From Parabacteroides distasonis ATCC 8503 (GTDB lineage Bacteria; Bacteroidota; Bacteroidia; Bacteroidales; Tannerellaceae): DNA of 64,000 nt. The notes under the pieces were generated by a model. The model worked only from the letters and a program-made list of their open reading frames with translations. It ran no database searches and was not told the DNA's origin. Positions 1 to 8,955 of this stretch are shown piece after piece; position 1 is the stretch's first letter, and each line of letters begins with the position of its first letter. The position numbers were made by a program, and so were the translations under genes. The DNA lies in contig NC_009615.1 of the NCBI RefSeq assembly GCF_000012845.1, positions 3,343,501 through 3,407,500 on the forward strand, in the 5' to 3' direction.

Positions 1-804
1 TTGTACCATCAAGGAGGTGCCACCTCCTATCTTACCGGCTACGGAATGGATTTTAGTTGTTTCCAAGGACTCATGCAAGGTAAAAGGGGGCAAGATCGTG
101 GGGAGACGTTTCGCCAACATGGACTTGCCACTTCCGGGAGGGCCTACCATGATCAGATTATGTCCGCCGGCGGCGGCCACCTCCATCGCACGCTTCACGT
201 TCTCTTGTCCCCGGACATCGGAGAAATCGCAATCAAACAATTGCTGGCGGTCGTAAAACTCCTTACGGGTATCAATGACCGTAGGCCGCAATGTCGGTTT
301 CCCCTCCATAAACTCCAGCACCTCTTTGATATTCGAAGCTCCATACACTTCCAGATCGTTCACTACCGCAGCCTCACAAGCGTTTTGCTTGGGTAAGATA
401 AAGCCCTTAAAGCCTTCTTCCCTAGCCTTGATAGCGATAGGCAATGCCCCTTTTATCGGTTGGAGGCTCCCGTCCATAGAAAGCTCGCCCATCAATACGA
501 ATTTGGATAAGTTGGATGAATCTATCTGCTCTGCCGCCGCCAGAATACCGATCGCCAAAGGCAGATCATAAGAAGACCCTTCCTTACGGATATCTGCGGG
601 GGCCATATTAATAACGATACGATTGCGGGGGAATTTATAACCACATACTTGAAGAGCCGAGATAATGCGTTCATGGCTCTCACGAACGGCCACGTCCGGA
701 AGACCGACTAAAAAGAATTGGATACCTTTGGAACAGTTCACTTCTACGGTAACGACCGTAGCGGAAATCCCCTGCACGGCAGCGGCATAAGATTTTACTA
801 ACAT
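1..804 (-). CDS. comM: YifB/ComM family Mg-chelatase-like AAA+ ATPase (partial, C-terminus outside window)
   Basis: The gene reads leftward from an ATG at 802-804 (MLVKSYAAAVQG) and is still open at base 1, so about 268 residues of an expected 500 or so are seen. The N-terminal ChlI-like domain has the family's FLVGLPDVAVRES and NLAPADIRKEG-like segments (here INMAPADIRKEGSSYDLPLA). The Walker A motif GPPGSGKS follows near residue 215. In Proteobacteria ComM is a helicase that promotes branch migration during natural transformation; in Bacteroidales the role is not established. The TlpA-like gene ends about 60 bp upstream on the same strand, so the two may be cotranscribed. Confidence 0.93.
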   Translation of the reverse strand, partial: MLVKSYAAAVQGISATVVTVEVNCSKGIQFFLVGLPDVAVRESHERIISALQVCGYKFPRNRIVINMAPADIRKEGSSYDLPLAIGILAAAEQIDSSNLSKFVLMGELSMDGSLQPIKGALPIAIKAREEGFKGFILPKQNACEAAVVNDLEVYGASNIKEVLEFMEGKPTLRPTVIDTRKEFYDRQQLFDCDFSDVRGQENVKRAMEVAAAGGHNLIMVGPPGSGKSMLAKRLPTILPPFTLHESLETTKIHSVAGKIGGGTSLMVQ

Positions 805-864
805 AGTTAAGAATTTTGAGTTACTAATTACAAATTAAAACCGGAACCTCCTGTTTTCAATCGC

Positions 865-1965
865 TCAGTCTTCGAACAAGTTTTCCAGTGTTTGCTTGAT
901 CTCGATTCCATTCTCTGTTTTCATCAAGATCTTATGATCCTCATCTATCAAGAAACAGCGTGGCAATACGCTTACGTTATACAGATCTATCAACATAGCC
1001 GCTTGTCCGGCCGAATCTGTTACCAGATTCCACGCTATACTATCTTTCTTCAGTACATCCCGGACATTATCCGGATTATCGTCCAAGCTAACCAAAAGAA
1101 TATCCAACTGATCTTTCGGATATTTCATCGCTACCTTATCCAGATATAGATCCTCTGTCTGGCACATATCACACCAAGGAGCAGTAAATGTCAGCAATAA
1201 ATATTTCTGCGGGAAAGAATCCAAACTTACCGTATTCCCATAAATATTCCTTACGGAGAAATCTGGGGCTTCCGCACCCAAAGCCGTACGTTTCGCACGG
1301 GCGCTATATTGCTCCAGCTCCTTCACCAGATAAAAGTCTTTCAACCTTGGATTCAATAACGCCAACAACTCATCAATTTTACGAGTATCATCGGGATCTG
1401 AGAAAAAAGATTGAATCAAGACAACGGATACCTCTTCATCCGGGTTCTCTTTTACGTACCGGATCGCTTCCTCGCTCAATTGCATATTAACATTCGCCAA
1501 ACGAGCGGCGATATCCGTCTCCTCGATCGTATCGTTCAAATCCTTGCTATTTAAAGAATTTGATAAATTTGTCAATTCCGTCAATAAAGGAGCGATTTTT
1601 TTCTTAAAAGCGGTCAACTTATCATTTGTCCGTCCCCCCTTTACCTGCAATAGCAATGGAGAGTTAGCGTCGCCCGTGATTTTTACGGTTTCTCCCGGTT
1701 CCAGATAAGCCGTAACCCAATGCTCTTTATCCGCAAAGAAGATAGTCACACAATGGAAACCCGCTTCATTTTGATCGATCTGGAACTGCCCGGGTTTCGT
1801 ACAAACCACCGTATCAACCACTTTATAATTATCCTTCTCAAATACAGCATATACGGTTTGATCTTCCAGATTAGAAAGTTCCCCTTCAATCCGATAGACA
1901 TAATCCTTGCCACAAGATGACAAACAAATTATAAAGCCAATAATAAGTGCCAGTTTTTTTATCAT
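865..1965 (-). CDS. TlpA-like thiol-disulfide oxidoreductase lipoprotein (DUF4369-type N-terminus)
   Basis: This 366-residue protein starts with a lipoprotein signal (MIKKLALIIGFIICLSSCGKD; lipobox Cys about residue 18), so it is probably anchored in the envelope. The N-terminal half resembles the DUF4369 domain that precedes thioredoxin folds in Bacteroidetes. The C-terminal half is an AhpC/TSA-type thioredoxin domain with the redox motif WCDMC near residue 266 and a cis-proline segment (SVLPRCFLID) further on. The family reduces or isomerises disulfides of exported proteins or cytochromes; the partner here is unknown. The gene lies between pckA and comM on the same strand. Confidence 0.88.
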   Translation of the reverse strand: MIKKLALIIGFIICLSSCGKDYVYRIEGELSNLEDQTVYAVFEKDNYKVVDTVVCTKPGQFQIDQNEAGFHCVTIFFADKEHWVTAYLEPGETVKITGDANSPLLLQVKGGRTNDKLTAFKKKIAPLLTELTNLSNSLNSKDLNDTIEETDIAARLANVNMQLSEEAIRYVKENPDEEVSVVLIQSFFSDPDDTRKIDELLALLNPRLKDFYLVKELEQYSARAKRTALGAEAPDFSVRNIYGNTVSLDSFPQKYLLLTFTAPWCDMCQTEDLYLDKVAMKYPKDQLDILLVSLDDNPDNVRDVLKKDSIAWNLVTDSAGQAAMLIDLYNVSVLPRCFLIDEDHKILMKTENGIEIKQTLENLFED

Positions 1966-2067
1966 TACTCCTTTTTAAGCTCTTCTTATAACAGATAATC
2001 CGGTCTAAAGGTAGGAATATTTTTTTTAACTACTTTACATTTATAATAAAATTAACGTAGTTATCAT

Positions 2068-2103
2068 AAAAAAAGCGCAGAATTAGTAATTCCACGCTTT
2101 TTT
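2068..2103 (-). terminator. Intrinsic terminator downstream of pckA
   Basis: On the minus strand an A-rich arm ending in GCG pairs with CGC followed by a run of seven T. An inner GAATT/AATTC stem closes a 3-nt loop. It lies 50 bp after the pckA stop codon, and the T tract follows the hairpin in the pckA direction. A second hairpin (ACCTTGA/TCAAGGT, about 2120-2145) lies between it and the stop codon. Confidence 0.75.
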
Positions 2104-2154
2104 ATAAAGATATTTTTAGACCTTGACCTTTTTTGATCAAGGTTTTTTAAGCAA

Positions 2155-3762
2155 TTATAACTGAGGACCAGCAGCAACCAATGCCTTACCAGCTTCGTTG
2201 CCCGTGAACTTAGCAAAGTTCTTCTGGAAGCGAGCAGCCAAATCCTTCGCTTTCTCATCCCATTGAGCAGGATCAGCATAGGTATCGCGAGGATCTAAGA
2301 TCTTCGGATCTACGCCCGGTAATGCAGTCGGAACCTCGAAGTCGAAATACGGGATCTTCTTTGTCGGAGCCTCATTGATAGAACCATCAAGGATAGCGTC
2401 GATGATACCTCTTGTATCTTTGATAGAGATACGTTTGCCGCTACCGTTCCAACCTGTGTTCACCAAGTAAGCCTTAGCGCCAGTCATTTCCATCTTCTTA
2501 ACCAACTCTTCGCCGTATTTTGTCGGGTGCAATGACAAGAAAGCAGCACCGAAACAAGCGGAGAATGTAGGAGTCGGTTCCGTGATACCACGCTCTGTAC
2601 CTGCTAATTTAGCGGTAAATCCAGACAAGAAGTAGTATTGAGTTTGCTCCGGAGTCAAGATAGATACTGGAGGCAATACACCAAATGCGTCAGCAGACAA
2701 GAAGATAACTTGTTTTGCGTGCGGGCCTTTAGAAACCGGCTTAACGATGTTCTCGATGTGATAGATCGGATAAGAAACACGAGTGTTCTCTGTAACTGAC
2801 TTATCAGCGAAATCGATCTTACCATCAGCGGCAACTGTTACGTTCTCAAGAAGAGCGTCACGTTTGATAGCGTTGTAGATATCCGGCTCGCTCTCTTTAT
2901 CCAAGTTGATAACCTTAGCGTAGCAACCACCCTCGTAGTTGAATACACCCTCGTTATCCCATCCGTGCTCATCGTCACCGATCAACAAACGTTTCGGGTC
3001 CGTAGACAAAGTTGTCTTACCAGTACCAGACAAACCGAAGAAGATAGCTGAGCTCTTGCCCTCTTTATCCGTGTTAGCGGAGCAGTGCATAGAAGCGATA
3101 CCACGCAACGGGTTCAAGTAGTTCATGATAGAGAAGATACCCTTCTTCATCTCACCACCGTACCAAGTATTCAAGATAACTTGCTCTTTAGTCTTCAAGT
3201 TGAAAACAGTAGCAGTCTCAGAGTTCAAGCCTAATTCTTTGTAGTTGTCAACTTTAGCCTTAGCAGCGTTGAAAGAAACGAAATCAGGTTCGCCGTAGTT
3301 AGCCAATTCCTCAGCTGTCGGACGGATGAACATATTAGTTACGAAGTGAGCTTGCCAAGCAACCTCCATGATGAAACGTACTTTCAAACGAGTAGCCTCG
3401 TTAGCGCCACAGAATGTATCGACAACGAACAAACGTTTGCCAGACAATTCTTTTACGGCTTTAGCCTTCAAGTCTGCCCAAGCGGCCTCAGAACAAGGCT
3501 TGTTATCATTCTTATATTCATCAGAAGTCCACCATACAGAATCTTCGCTGGCTTCATTCTTTACGAAAAATTTATCTTTAGGAGAACGACCTGTATAAAT
3601 ACCAGTCATCACGTTTACAGCACCTAGCTCAGTTACTTGGCCTTTCTCGAAGCCTTCCAAACTCGGTTTAGTTTCTTCTGCGAACAGAACATCATAAGAC
3701 GGATTGTGAACGATTTCTTTCACATCAACAATTCCGTACTTGCTTAAATCTAAATTAGCCAT
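2155..3762 (-). CDS. pckA: Phosphoenolpyruvate carboxykinase (ATP)
   Basis: This is a full-length 535-residue PckA. It interconverts oxaloacetate + ATP and PEP + CO2 + ADP in the cytoplasm; in Bacteroidales it usually runs in the CO2-fixing direction towards oxaloacetate during succinate fermentation. Seen in the sequence: the kinase-1a P-loop [11 protein letters not shown] (about residues 244-254), the metal-binding segment [10 protein letters not shown] just after it, the substrate loop GRSPKDKF near residue 58 and the adenine-site region [10 protein letters not shown]. The gene is monocistronic, with its own terminator and an unusually long upstream gap carrying two promoter-like elements. 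Codon use is the highly expressed type. Confidence 0.98.
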   Translation of the reverse strand: MANLDLSKYGIVDVKEIVHNPSYDVLFAEETKPSLEGFEKGQVTELGAVNVMTGIYTGRSPKDKFFVKNEASEDSVWWTSDEYKNDNKPCSEAAWADLKAKAVKELSGKRLFVVDTFCGANEATRLKVRFIMEVAWQAHFVTNMFIRPTAEELANYGEPDFVSFNAAKAKVDNYKELGLNSETATVFNLKTKEQVILNTWYGGEMKKGIFSIMNYLNPLRGIASMHCSANTDKEGKSSAIFFGLSGTGKTTLSTDPKRLLIGDDEHGWDNEGVFNYEGGCYAKVINLDKESEPDIYNAIKRDALLENVTVAADGKIDFADKSVTENTRVSYPIYHIENIVKPVSKGPHAKQVIFLSADAFGVLPPVSILTPEQTQYYFLSGFTAKLAGTERGITEPTPTFSACFGAAFLSLHPTKYGEELVKKMEMTGAKAYLVNTGWNGSGKRISIKDTRGIIDAILDGSINEAPTKKIPYFDFEVPTALPGVDPKILDPRDTYADPAQWDEKAKDLAARFQKNFAKFTGNEAGKALVAAGPQL

Positions 3763-4072
3763 CTTGAATTTAATTTAAATGATTGACTTTATATAACTTT
3801 TCTCTCTACTCTAGTTCGATACGGTGAGGCTTTCCGACCTTTTGGAGCTTGCTGCGACTCCACCTTGTTAACCGCGGTACAAAAGTAATATTTTTTTTTA
3901 TCGTACACAGCTTATTAAGGAAATTTTTCAGTAATAATTACTCTTTTCCATGCAATTAACAAAACCCTTAGTCTATTTGTAATATGGAGTTTACAAATCA
4001 TATACTTTTAGCTAGCATCTCAACTATTTCCGAAGTTGTCATCATAGGTATTCGCTTTTATTGTGACTGAAA
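3763..4072 (-). promoter_or_regulatory. Long, possibly structured pckA leader with a proximal promoter
   Basis: No gene of normal size fits this gap. A TAnnTTTG -7 box (TACTTTTG, minus strand, 3880-3887) would give a leader of about 110 nt. That leader can pair GGTG (about 3862) with CACC (about 3824), enclosing two small hairpins (GGAG/CTCC and GGU/GCC), i.e. a three-way-junction shape. Upstream, a 15-codon reading frame (MMTTSEIVEM..., about 4046-4001 on the minus strand) lies inside the longer transcript expected from the distal promoter. All of this was folded by eye. It matches no riboswitch class I know. Confidence 0.4.
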
Positions 4073-4104
4073 CAAAGATATATACTTTTTTCCGCACAAA
4101 CAAA
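4073..4104 (-). promoter_or_regulatory. Distal pckA-directed Bacteroidales promoter (TTTG-N20-TATCTTTG)
   Basis: On the minus strand TTTG (4101-4104) is followed by a 20-nt spacer and TATCTTTG (4073-4080). This matches the Bacteroidales -33/-7 consensus TTTG/TAnnTTTG. It lies just past the korB terminator and points to pckA, giving a leader of about 300 nt, unless the transcript ends early as a small RNA. Confidence 0.55.
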
Positions 4105-4124
4105 TCCAGCGTATAAATATAAGA

Positions 4125-4152
4125 AAGGCGCAGGATAAATATCTTGCGCCTT
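4125..4152 (-). terminator. Intrinsic terminator downstream of korB
   Basis: A hairpin with AAGGCGCA/TGCGCCTT arms and a 12-nt interior ends in TTTCTTATATTT on the minus strand. It lies 25 bp after the korB stop codon. Confidence 0.7.
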
Positions 4153-4176
4153 CTCTTATATCCAATCAGAAATATA

Positions 4177-5193
4177 TTACTTTACCTCCCAAATCTCACC
4201 TTTCATCAAAAGGTCGTGTAATTTACGTGTAGGATTCTTCGCTTGTACCTCCTCGATTTGCTGGTGGACAGCCTCATCATAGGTCGGTCCCTCCACATCT
4301 CGTATTACGCCTAACGCAATTGGCATATCACCGCTCATCATGGCAAGCATCATATGCAAGGTGTTATCCTTCTCATGGGCGTCGTGTACCAATACGTCAT
4401 CCATCGTATAACCATCTTGTCCGATCGTTACGGATTTCAGTTTTAGGCCGTCTAGCACAAGGCCTTTATCCATGTTAGCGCCGTAAACCATTTTCTCGCC
4501 ATGGCGAAGGAAAATCGTACGATCCGCACGGTATGCCTTATCAACGATCCCCTTATGGATACCATCATTAAAGATCACGCAGTTTACTAGCACTTCCGTA
4601 ACGGAAGCGCCTTTATGACGGGCGGAAGCCGTCAATACCTCGGTCGTATTCTTCAAATCCACGTCAATCGTACGGGCGAAGAAATTACCACGGGCACCCA
4701 ACGCCAACTCGGCCGGGATAAACGGATCTTCCACCGTCCCATAAGGAGAGCTCTTGGATACGAAACCACGGTCAGATGTCGGGGAGTACTGTCCCTTCGT
4801 CAAACCATAGATCTTGTTGTTGAAAAGAACGATATTCAAATCGATATTACGACGGACAGCGTGGATAAAATGATTACCGCCGATAGCCAAGCAGTCGCCA
4901 TCACCCGTAATCAACCATACGCTCAAGTCCGGGCGAGCCGTCTTTACGCCGGTAGCGATAGCCGCTCCACGACCATGGATCGTATGGAAGCCATACGTAT
5001 TCATATAATAAGGTAAGCGGGAAGAACAGCCGATACCTGAGATAACTGCCATATTGTGAGGAGCCACTCCTACCTCGGCCATAGCCTTATGCAGGCAATT
5101 CAGTACCGCATGGTCGCCACAACCCGGGCACCAACGTACGTACTGGTCGCTTTTATAATCTTTCGGTTGAAATTTAGTTTCTTCTGTTGTCAT
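4177..5193 (-). CDS. korB: 2-oxoglutarate:ferredoxin oxidoreductase, beta subunit (TPP-binding)
   Basis: This 338-residue protein is the thiamine-pyrophosphate subunit of a 2-oxoacid:ferredoxin oxidoreductase, which converts 2-oxoglutarate + CoA to succinyl-CoA + CO2, or the reverse. Seen in the sequence: WCPGCGDHA near residue 21, GIGCSSRLPYY near residue 54, and the TPP/Mg signature GDGDCLAIGGNH with a later NNKIYGLTKGQ. These are the residues typical of KorB/OorB/VorB proteins. The start codon lies 3 bp after the korA stop, so the two are translationally linked. Substrate choice (2-oxoglutarate against branched-chain oxoacids) cannot be settled from sequence alone; 2-oxoglutarate is the usual assignment for this gene pair in Bacteroidales. 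Confidence 0.93.
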   Translation of the reverse strand: MTTEETKFQPKDYKSDQYVRWCPGCGDHAVLNCLHKAMAEVGVAPHNMAVISGIGCSSRLPYYMNTYGFHTIHGRGAAIATGVKTARPDLSVWLITGDGDCLAIGGNHFIHAVRRNIDLNIVLFNNKIYGLTKGQYSPTSDRGFVSKSSPYGTVEDPFIPAELALGARGNFFARTIDVDLKNTTEVLTASARHKGASVTEVLVNCVIFNDGIHKGIVDKAYRADRTIFLRHGEKMVYGANMDKGLVLDGLKLKSVTIGQDGYTMDDVLVHDAHEKDNTLHMMLAMMSGDMPIALGVIRDVEGPTYDEAVHQQIEEVQAKNPTRKLHDLLMKGEIWEVK

Positions 5194-5196
5194 CTT

Positions 5197-7050
5197 TTAA
5201 GCCTCCAATATTTTAGTGAATTCCTCAACTAATCTCGCAACGACAAAAGGTTGTCCCTTTACACGATTGAAGCGATACGGGTTAAATCCGGGTACCTTTC
5301 CACGTAAATAGTTAGCGAACTGGCCGTTATTTTGCTCAGCCACCACCACTTTCTTATACTTAGAAAGAACCTCAGCCGTATTCTTAGGCAGCGGGTTGAT
5401 AAACTTGAAGTGAGCGAAAGCCACCTTCTTGCCATTCTCTTGCATCGTCTCCATCGTCTCGTAAAGGTGTCCGTAGGTTCCACCCCAACCAACGATCAAT
5501 AAATCAGCGTCCTCATCTCCGATCACTTCCAGTTCGGGGATATAGTCGGCGATCTTATCGATCTTAGCCTGACGGGTCGTCACCATCTTCTGGTGGTTAG
5601 CCGGATCGGTAGAGATCGCACTCGTCTCGTAGTCTTTCTCCAGACCGCCCAGACGATGAGCGAAACCTTCCGTTCCCGGAATCGCCCAGTAACGAACCAA
5701 GCTTTCCTTGTTACGACGATACGCCTTCCAGACTTTCTCGTCTTGATAATTAGCTACGTAATTCGGCTTAATCTCCGGATATTTATCCATTTCCGGAATT
5801 CTCCAAGCGGAAGAACCGTTAGCGATAAAGGCATCGGTCAACAAGATAACCGGAGTCATATGCTCCACGGCCAACTTACCCGCCCAAAATGCGGCATCAA
5901 AACAATCAGTCGGCGTAGAGGCCGCTATTACCACGGCAGGGCTCTCACCATTACGGCCATACAGAGCCTGCATCAAGTCCGTTTGCTCGCTCTTCGTCGG
6001 CAAGCCCGTAGAAGGACCGCCACGCTGAACATCGATAATCACCAAAGGCAACTCGGCGATTACAGCCAAACCGATCGCCTCGCTCTTCAAGGCAAGACCC
6101 GGTCCGGAAGTAGATGTAGCCGCCAAGCAACCGGCGAAACTAGCTCCGATAGAAGTACAGATACCGGCGATCTCATCCTCGGCCTGAACCGTGATAACGC
6201 CTAAATCCTTACGTTTAGATAATTCATGTAAAATATCAGTAGCCGGAGTGATCGGGTAACTACCCAAGAACAACTGCAAACCAGCCTTCTCGGCAGCGGC
6301 TATCAAACCATAGGAAGTAGCCTTATTACCATTCACGTCCGTATAGAATCCAGGCTCGGCTTTCTTACTCTCGATACGATACGTAGAAACTGAGGCATGG
6401 ATGTTATTACCATAATTATAACCGTCCGTCAAAGCCTTGATATTAGCTTGGGCGATAACCGGTTTCTTAGCGAACTTATTCTGCAACATGTGCATAGCCT
6501 CCTCCAGCGGACGCTCGAACAACCAGCAAACAAGTCCTAAGGCGAACATATTCTTACAGCGAAGAGCCGATTTATTGTCCAAGCCAAACTCAACCAATCC
6601 GTCTTTTACCATCGTAGAGATCGGAGCGGCAACAACCTGCACGCCAGTCAATCCCAGCTCAGTAAACGGATCATCGGTCGTAAACAAGGCCTTATCCAAA
6701 TCACTTTTCTTGAAAGAGTCCGTGTCGATTAAAACAATCGCATTGGGTTTTAGGTGTTTTACGTTCACCTTCAGCGCGGCGGGATTCATGGCCACCAATA
6801 CGTCGGCCTTATCACCGGGTGTGAAGATCTTGCGCGATCCCAAGTGCACTTGGAATCCAGATACACCACTTAGTGTTCCTTGTGGAGCACGTACTTCTGC
6901 CGGATAGTCTGGGAATGTAGAAATCTCGTTCCCGAAAACCGCGGACAGGTTTGAAAAGATTGTACCGGTTAACTGCATACCATCTCCCGAGTCTCCCGAG
7001 AAACGAATTACAACCTTCTCCAGCGTCTTAACTTTTGTCTGTTCTGCCAT
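5197..7050 (-). CDS. korA: 2-oxoglutarate:ferredoxin oxidoreductase, fused gamma-alpha subunit
   Basis: This 617-residue protein joins the gamma domain (about residues 10-190, with FSGDSGDGMQLTG at the start) and the pyruvate-flavodoxin-type alpha domain (about 230-610, with GSYPITPATDILHEL and QAEDEIAG). It partners KorB to make the oxidoreductase. No separate ferredoxin subunit (korC/korD) is encoded here, as is normal for the two-gene KorAB form. A good promoter lies about 45 bp upstream. The operon appears to be korA-korB only, closed by the hairpin after korB. Confidence 0.95.
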   Translation of the reverse strand: MAEQTKVKTLEKVVIRFSGDSGDGMQLTGTIFSNLSAVFGNEISTFPDYPAEVRAPQGTLSGVSGFQVHLGSRKIFTPGDKADVLVAMNPAALKVNVKHLKPNAIVLIDTDSFKKSDLDKALFTTDDPFTELGLTGVQVVAAPISTMVKDGLVEFGLDNKSALRCKNMFALGLVCWLFERPLEEAMHMLQNKFAKKPVIAQANIKALTDGYNYGNNIHASVSTYRIESKKAEPGFYTDVNGNKATSYGLIAAAEKAGLQLFLGSYPITPATDILHELSKRKDLGVITVQAEDEIAGICTSIGASFAGCLAATSTSGPGLALKSEAIGLAVIAELPLVIIDVQRGGPSTGLPTKSEQTDLMQALYGRNGESPAVVIAASTPTDCFDAAFWAGKLAVEHMTPVILLTDAFIANGSSAWRIPEMDKYPEIKPNYVANYQDEKVWKAYRRNKESLVRYWAIPGTEGFAHRLGGLEKDYETSAISTDPANHQKMVTTRQAKIDKIADYIPELEVIGDEDADLLIVGWGGTYGHLYETMETMQENGKKVAFAHFKFINPLPKNTAEVLSKYKKVVVAEQNNGQFANYLRGKVPGFNPYRFNRVKGQPFVVARLVEEFTKILEA

Positions 7051-7096
7051 AATATACTTTATTAGCTTTATCGCTTATTGGTATTTAGATCGTCCG

Positions 7097-7127
7097 CAAA
7101 GTAAAGCATAAACTTTGCGAGTTCAAA
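7097..7127 (-). promoter_or_regulatory. korAB promoter (TTTG-N19-TTACTTTG)
   Basis: On the minus strand TTTG (7124-7127), a 19-nt spacer and TTACTTTG (7097-7104) match the Bacteroidales -33/-7 consensus with one mismatch. The -7 box overlaps one arm of the inverted repeat CGCAAAGT/ACTTTGCG (about 7095-7118), which may also act as the end of the upstream alanine dehydrogenase transcript or as an operator. Confidence 0.55.
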
Positions 7128-7138
7128 ACTTTTCCGCA

Positions 7139-8350
7139 TCAAAAAGCAGAGAGGTATAGATCAAGATTATTAGATGATAGATTAAAATGGTTAGACACAT
7201 AACTATTCACTGTCTTCCCATAATACATATATACTCCCGCCCTAAAGCCCTTATCCGATTTGATCATTCCTTGCACGGAACCGGCGTCGCCCAACGACAA
7301 TAATAAAGGTACGAATATATTACTATAAGCCATCGAGGTAGTACGAGCCACCCGGTTGCTGATATTCAGTTTACAATAATGTAATACCCCATATTGCTCG
7401 AACACCGCGGGATCTTCCCTCGACAAGCAGCAAGTCGTCTCAAAGCAACCGCCTTGGCTTACCCTCAGATCGATCACCAAAGCTCCCTTTTTCATCGTAC
7501 GCACCAAGTCCGTAGCGATAATATAGCGATGTCTCGTATTAATATAACGCATCGCCCCGATCACCACGTCAGCGCTACGAAACGCATTATGCAGCACATT
7601 CGGATGGAACGTGGAAGTAAAAAGCCCTTGCCCTAAGACCTGTTGTATTATACGCAATTTATTGATATCATCATCGAATACTTTCACGGATGCTCCCAAG
7701 GCCAACGCGGCACGCGCGGCCACGGTCCCGGCGTTTCCGGCCCCGATAATCACCACTTCCGTAGGGGATACGCCCGGGATACCGCCTAATAAGATCCCTT
7801 TACCTCCTTGGGTATTGCTCAACAGCTCGGAAGCGATCGTTATGGAAGCCGCCCCCTCGATCTCGGAAGTGACATTCAGCACCGGGAAACGATTATATTC
7901 ATCCGCCATCAACTCATAAGAGATAGCGGTAATCCGTTTCGCCATCATCAACTCGAAAGCCTCTTGAGCGAATAAATTAAACTGCACCAATGAGAAAACG
8001 GTCGTGCGAGGTCTCATAAACGCGATTTCCACCGGTAACGGAGGCAATATCTTCAAGATCAGATCCGCTTGGAAAACTTCTGCGGGCGTATCGACGATCT
8101 CCGCCCCCGCCTCCGAGAAATGATTATCGGAATAGTTGATGCCTAATCCGGCGCCACTTTCCACCAGCACCCGGTGACCGCAATCGGTCAGCATATCCAC
8201 CGCCTCCGGAGTTAACGGCAAACGTTTTTCCGCCTCGCATCGTTCACGAGGAATACCGATGAGCAAACGGTTATTCACCTTGCTGATCTCTTTCAATAAT
8301 TCCTGCGGGATATAGGCCCCCTGTGCCTGCCGGCCGTCGTTCGCTTCCAT
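7139..8350 (-). CDS. ald: Alanine dehydrogenase / NAD(P) transhydrogenase alpha-like protein
   Basis: This 403-residue protein belongs to the AlaDH/PNT family. Its N-terminal domain has the family's IGIPRERCEAEKRLPLTPE and the substrate-loop region; the NAD-binding Rossmann domain has VVIGAGNAGTVAARAALALG near residue 200. The likely reaction is NAD-dependent interconversion of alanine and pyruvate + ammonia. It is longer than classical Ald (about 370), with an extra N-terminal stretch of about 28 residues and a divergent C-terminus, so the substrate is less certain than the fold. Its start codon lies 3 bp after the aroK stop, so it is cotranscribed with aroK. Confidence 0.8.
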   Translation of the reverse strand: MEANDGRQAQGAYIPQELLKEISKVNNRLLIGIPRERCEAEKRLPLTPEAVDMLTDCGHRVLVESGAGLGINYSDNHFSEAGAEIVDTPAEVFQADLILKILPPLPVEIAFMRPRTTVFSLVQFNLFAQEAFELMMAKRITAISYELMADEYNRFPVLNVTSEIEGAASITIASELLSNTQGGKGILLGGIPGVSPTEVVIIGAGNAGTVAARAALALGASVKVFDDDINKLRIIQQVLGQGLFTSTFHPNVLHNAFRSADVVIGAMRYINTRHRYIIATDLVRTMKKGALVIDLRVSQGGCFETTCCLSREDPAVFEQYGVLHYCKLNISNRVARTTSMAYSNIFVPLLLSLGDAGSVQGMIKSDKGFRAGVYMYYGKTVNSYVSNHFNLSSNNLDLYLSAF

Positions 8351-8353
8351 ATG

Positions 8354-8875
8354 CTATAGGATTTTCATTAACGCGTTCGATATGTCATGTACATCAGATT
8401 CTGTTAACATCTTCTCGGCATCAAACGTTATGGACGCCTTCGTATAAAACGGATTCCTTTTCTCCAGACTCTCGGCGATAAACGCCCTCAGTTCCTCCCC
8501 GGAACGTCCTTTCAACACCGGACGGGTATGTTTGCACAACTCCAGACGCTTCGCCAGCTCCTCGACTGACACCTTCAAGTAAACCGTCGTGCCAGAAGCG
8601 TTCATAAACTCCATGTTATCGAAAAAGCAAGGAGCGCCTCCTCCCGTGGAGATCAGCACGTCCTCAAACTCAGCGACCTCGTGAAGCATATTCCGTTCTA
8701 TCTCTCGGAAAGCCTCCTCCCCTCTCTCGGCGAATATCTGCGAAACGGCCTTATGATAACGCCCTTCGATATAGTAATCAAGATCTATGAACGAAAGACC
8801 GGCGAGCTTGGCAAGCTCTTTTCCCACCGTTGTCTTGCCCGCTCCCATATATCCGACCAAAAAAACACGTTTCAT
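8354..8875 (-). CDS. aroK: Shikimate kinase
   Basis: This 173-residue protein is full length for AroK, which phosphorylates shikimate in the chorismate pathway. It has the Walker A GYMGAGKTTVGKELA (about residues 8-22), the shikimate-site FIDLDYYIE with the conserved Asp, ISTGGGAP (the GGG motif near residue 79), and the lid Arg region KHTRPVLKG. It is the first gene of a two-gene unit with the alanine dehydrogenase-like gene. Confidence 0.97.
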   Translation of the reverse strand: MKRVFLVGYMGAGKTTVGKELAKLAGLSFIDLDYYIEGRYHKAVSQIFAERGEEAFREIERNMLHEVAEFEDVLISTGGGAPCFFDNMEFMNASGTTVYLKVSVEELAKRLELCKHTRPVLKGRSGEELRAFIAESLEKRNPFYTKASITFDAEKMLTESDVHDISNALMKIL

Positions 8876-8896
8876 ACGTTATTATAATAGTTTTCG

Positions 8897-8904
8897 CAAA
8901 TGTA
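8897..8904 (-). promoter_or_regulatory. aroK -7 box TACATTTG
   Basis: This is an exact TAnnTTTG match on the minus strand, 22 bp before the aroK ATG. No clear -33 TTTG is seen at the usual spacing. Confidence 0.4.
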
Positions 8905-8955
8905 AACTTTTTCCGGGAACTCCATCTTCTTTATTCCTAAGAATCAATAAAAAAA

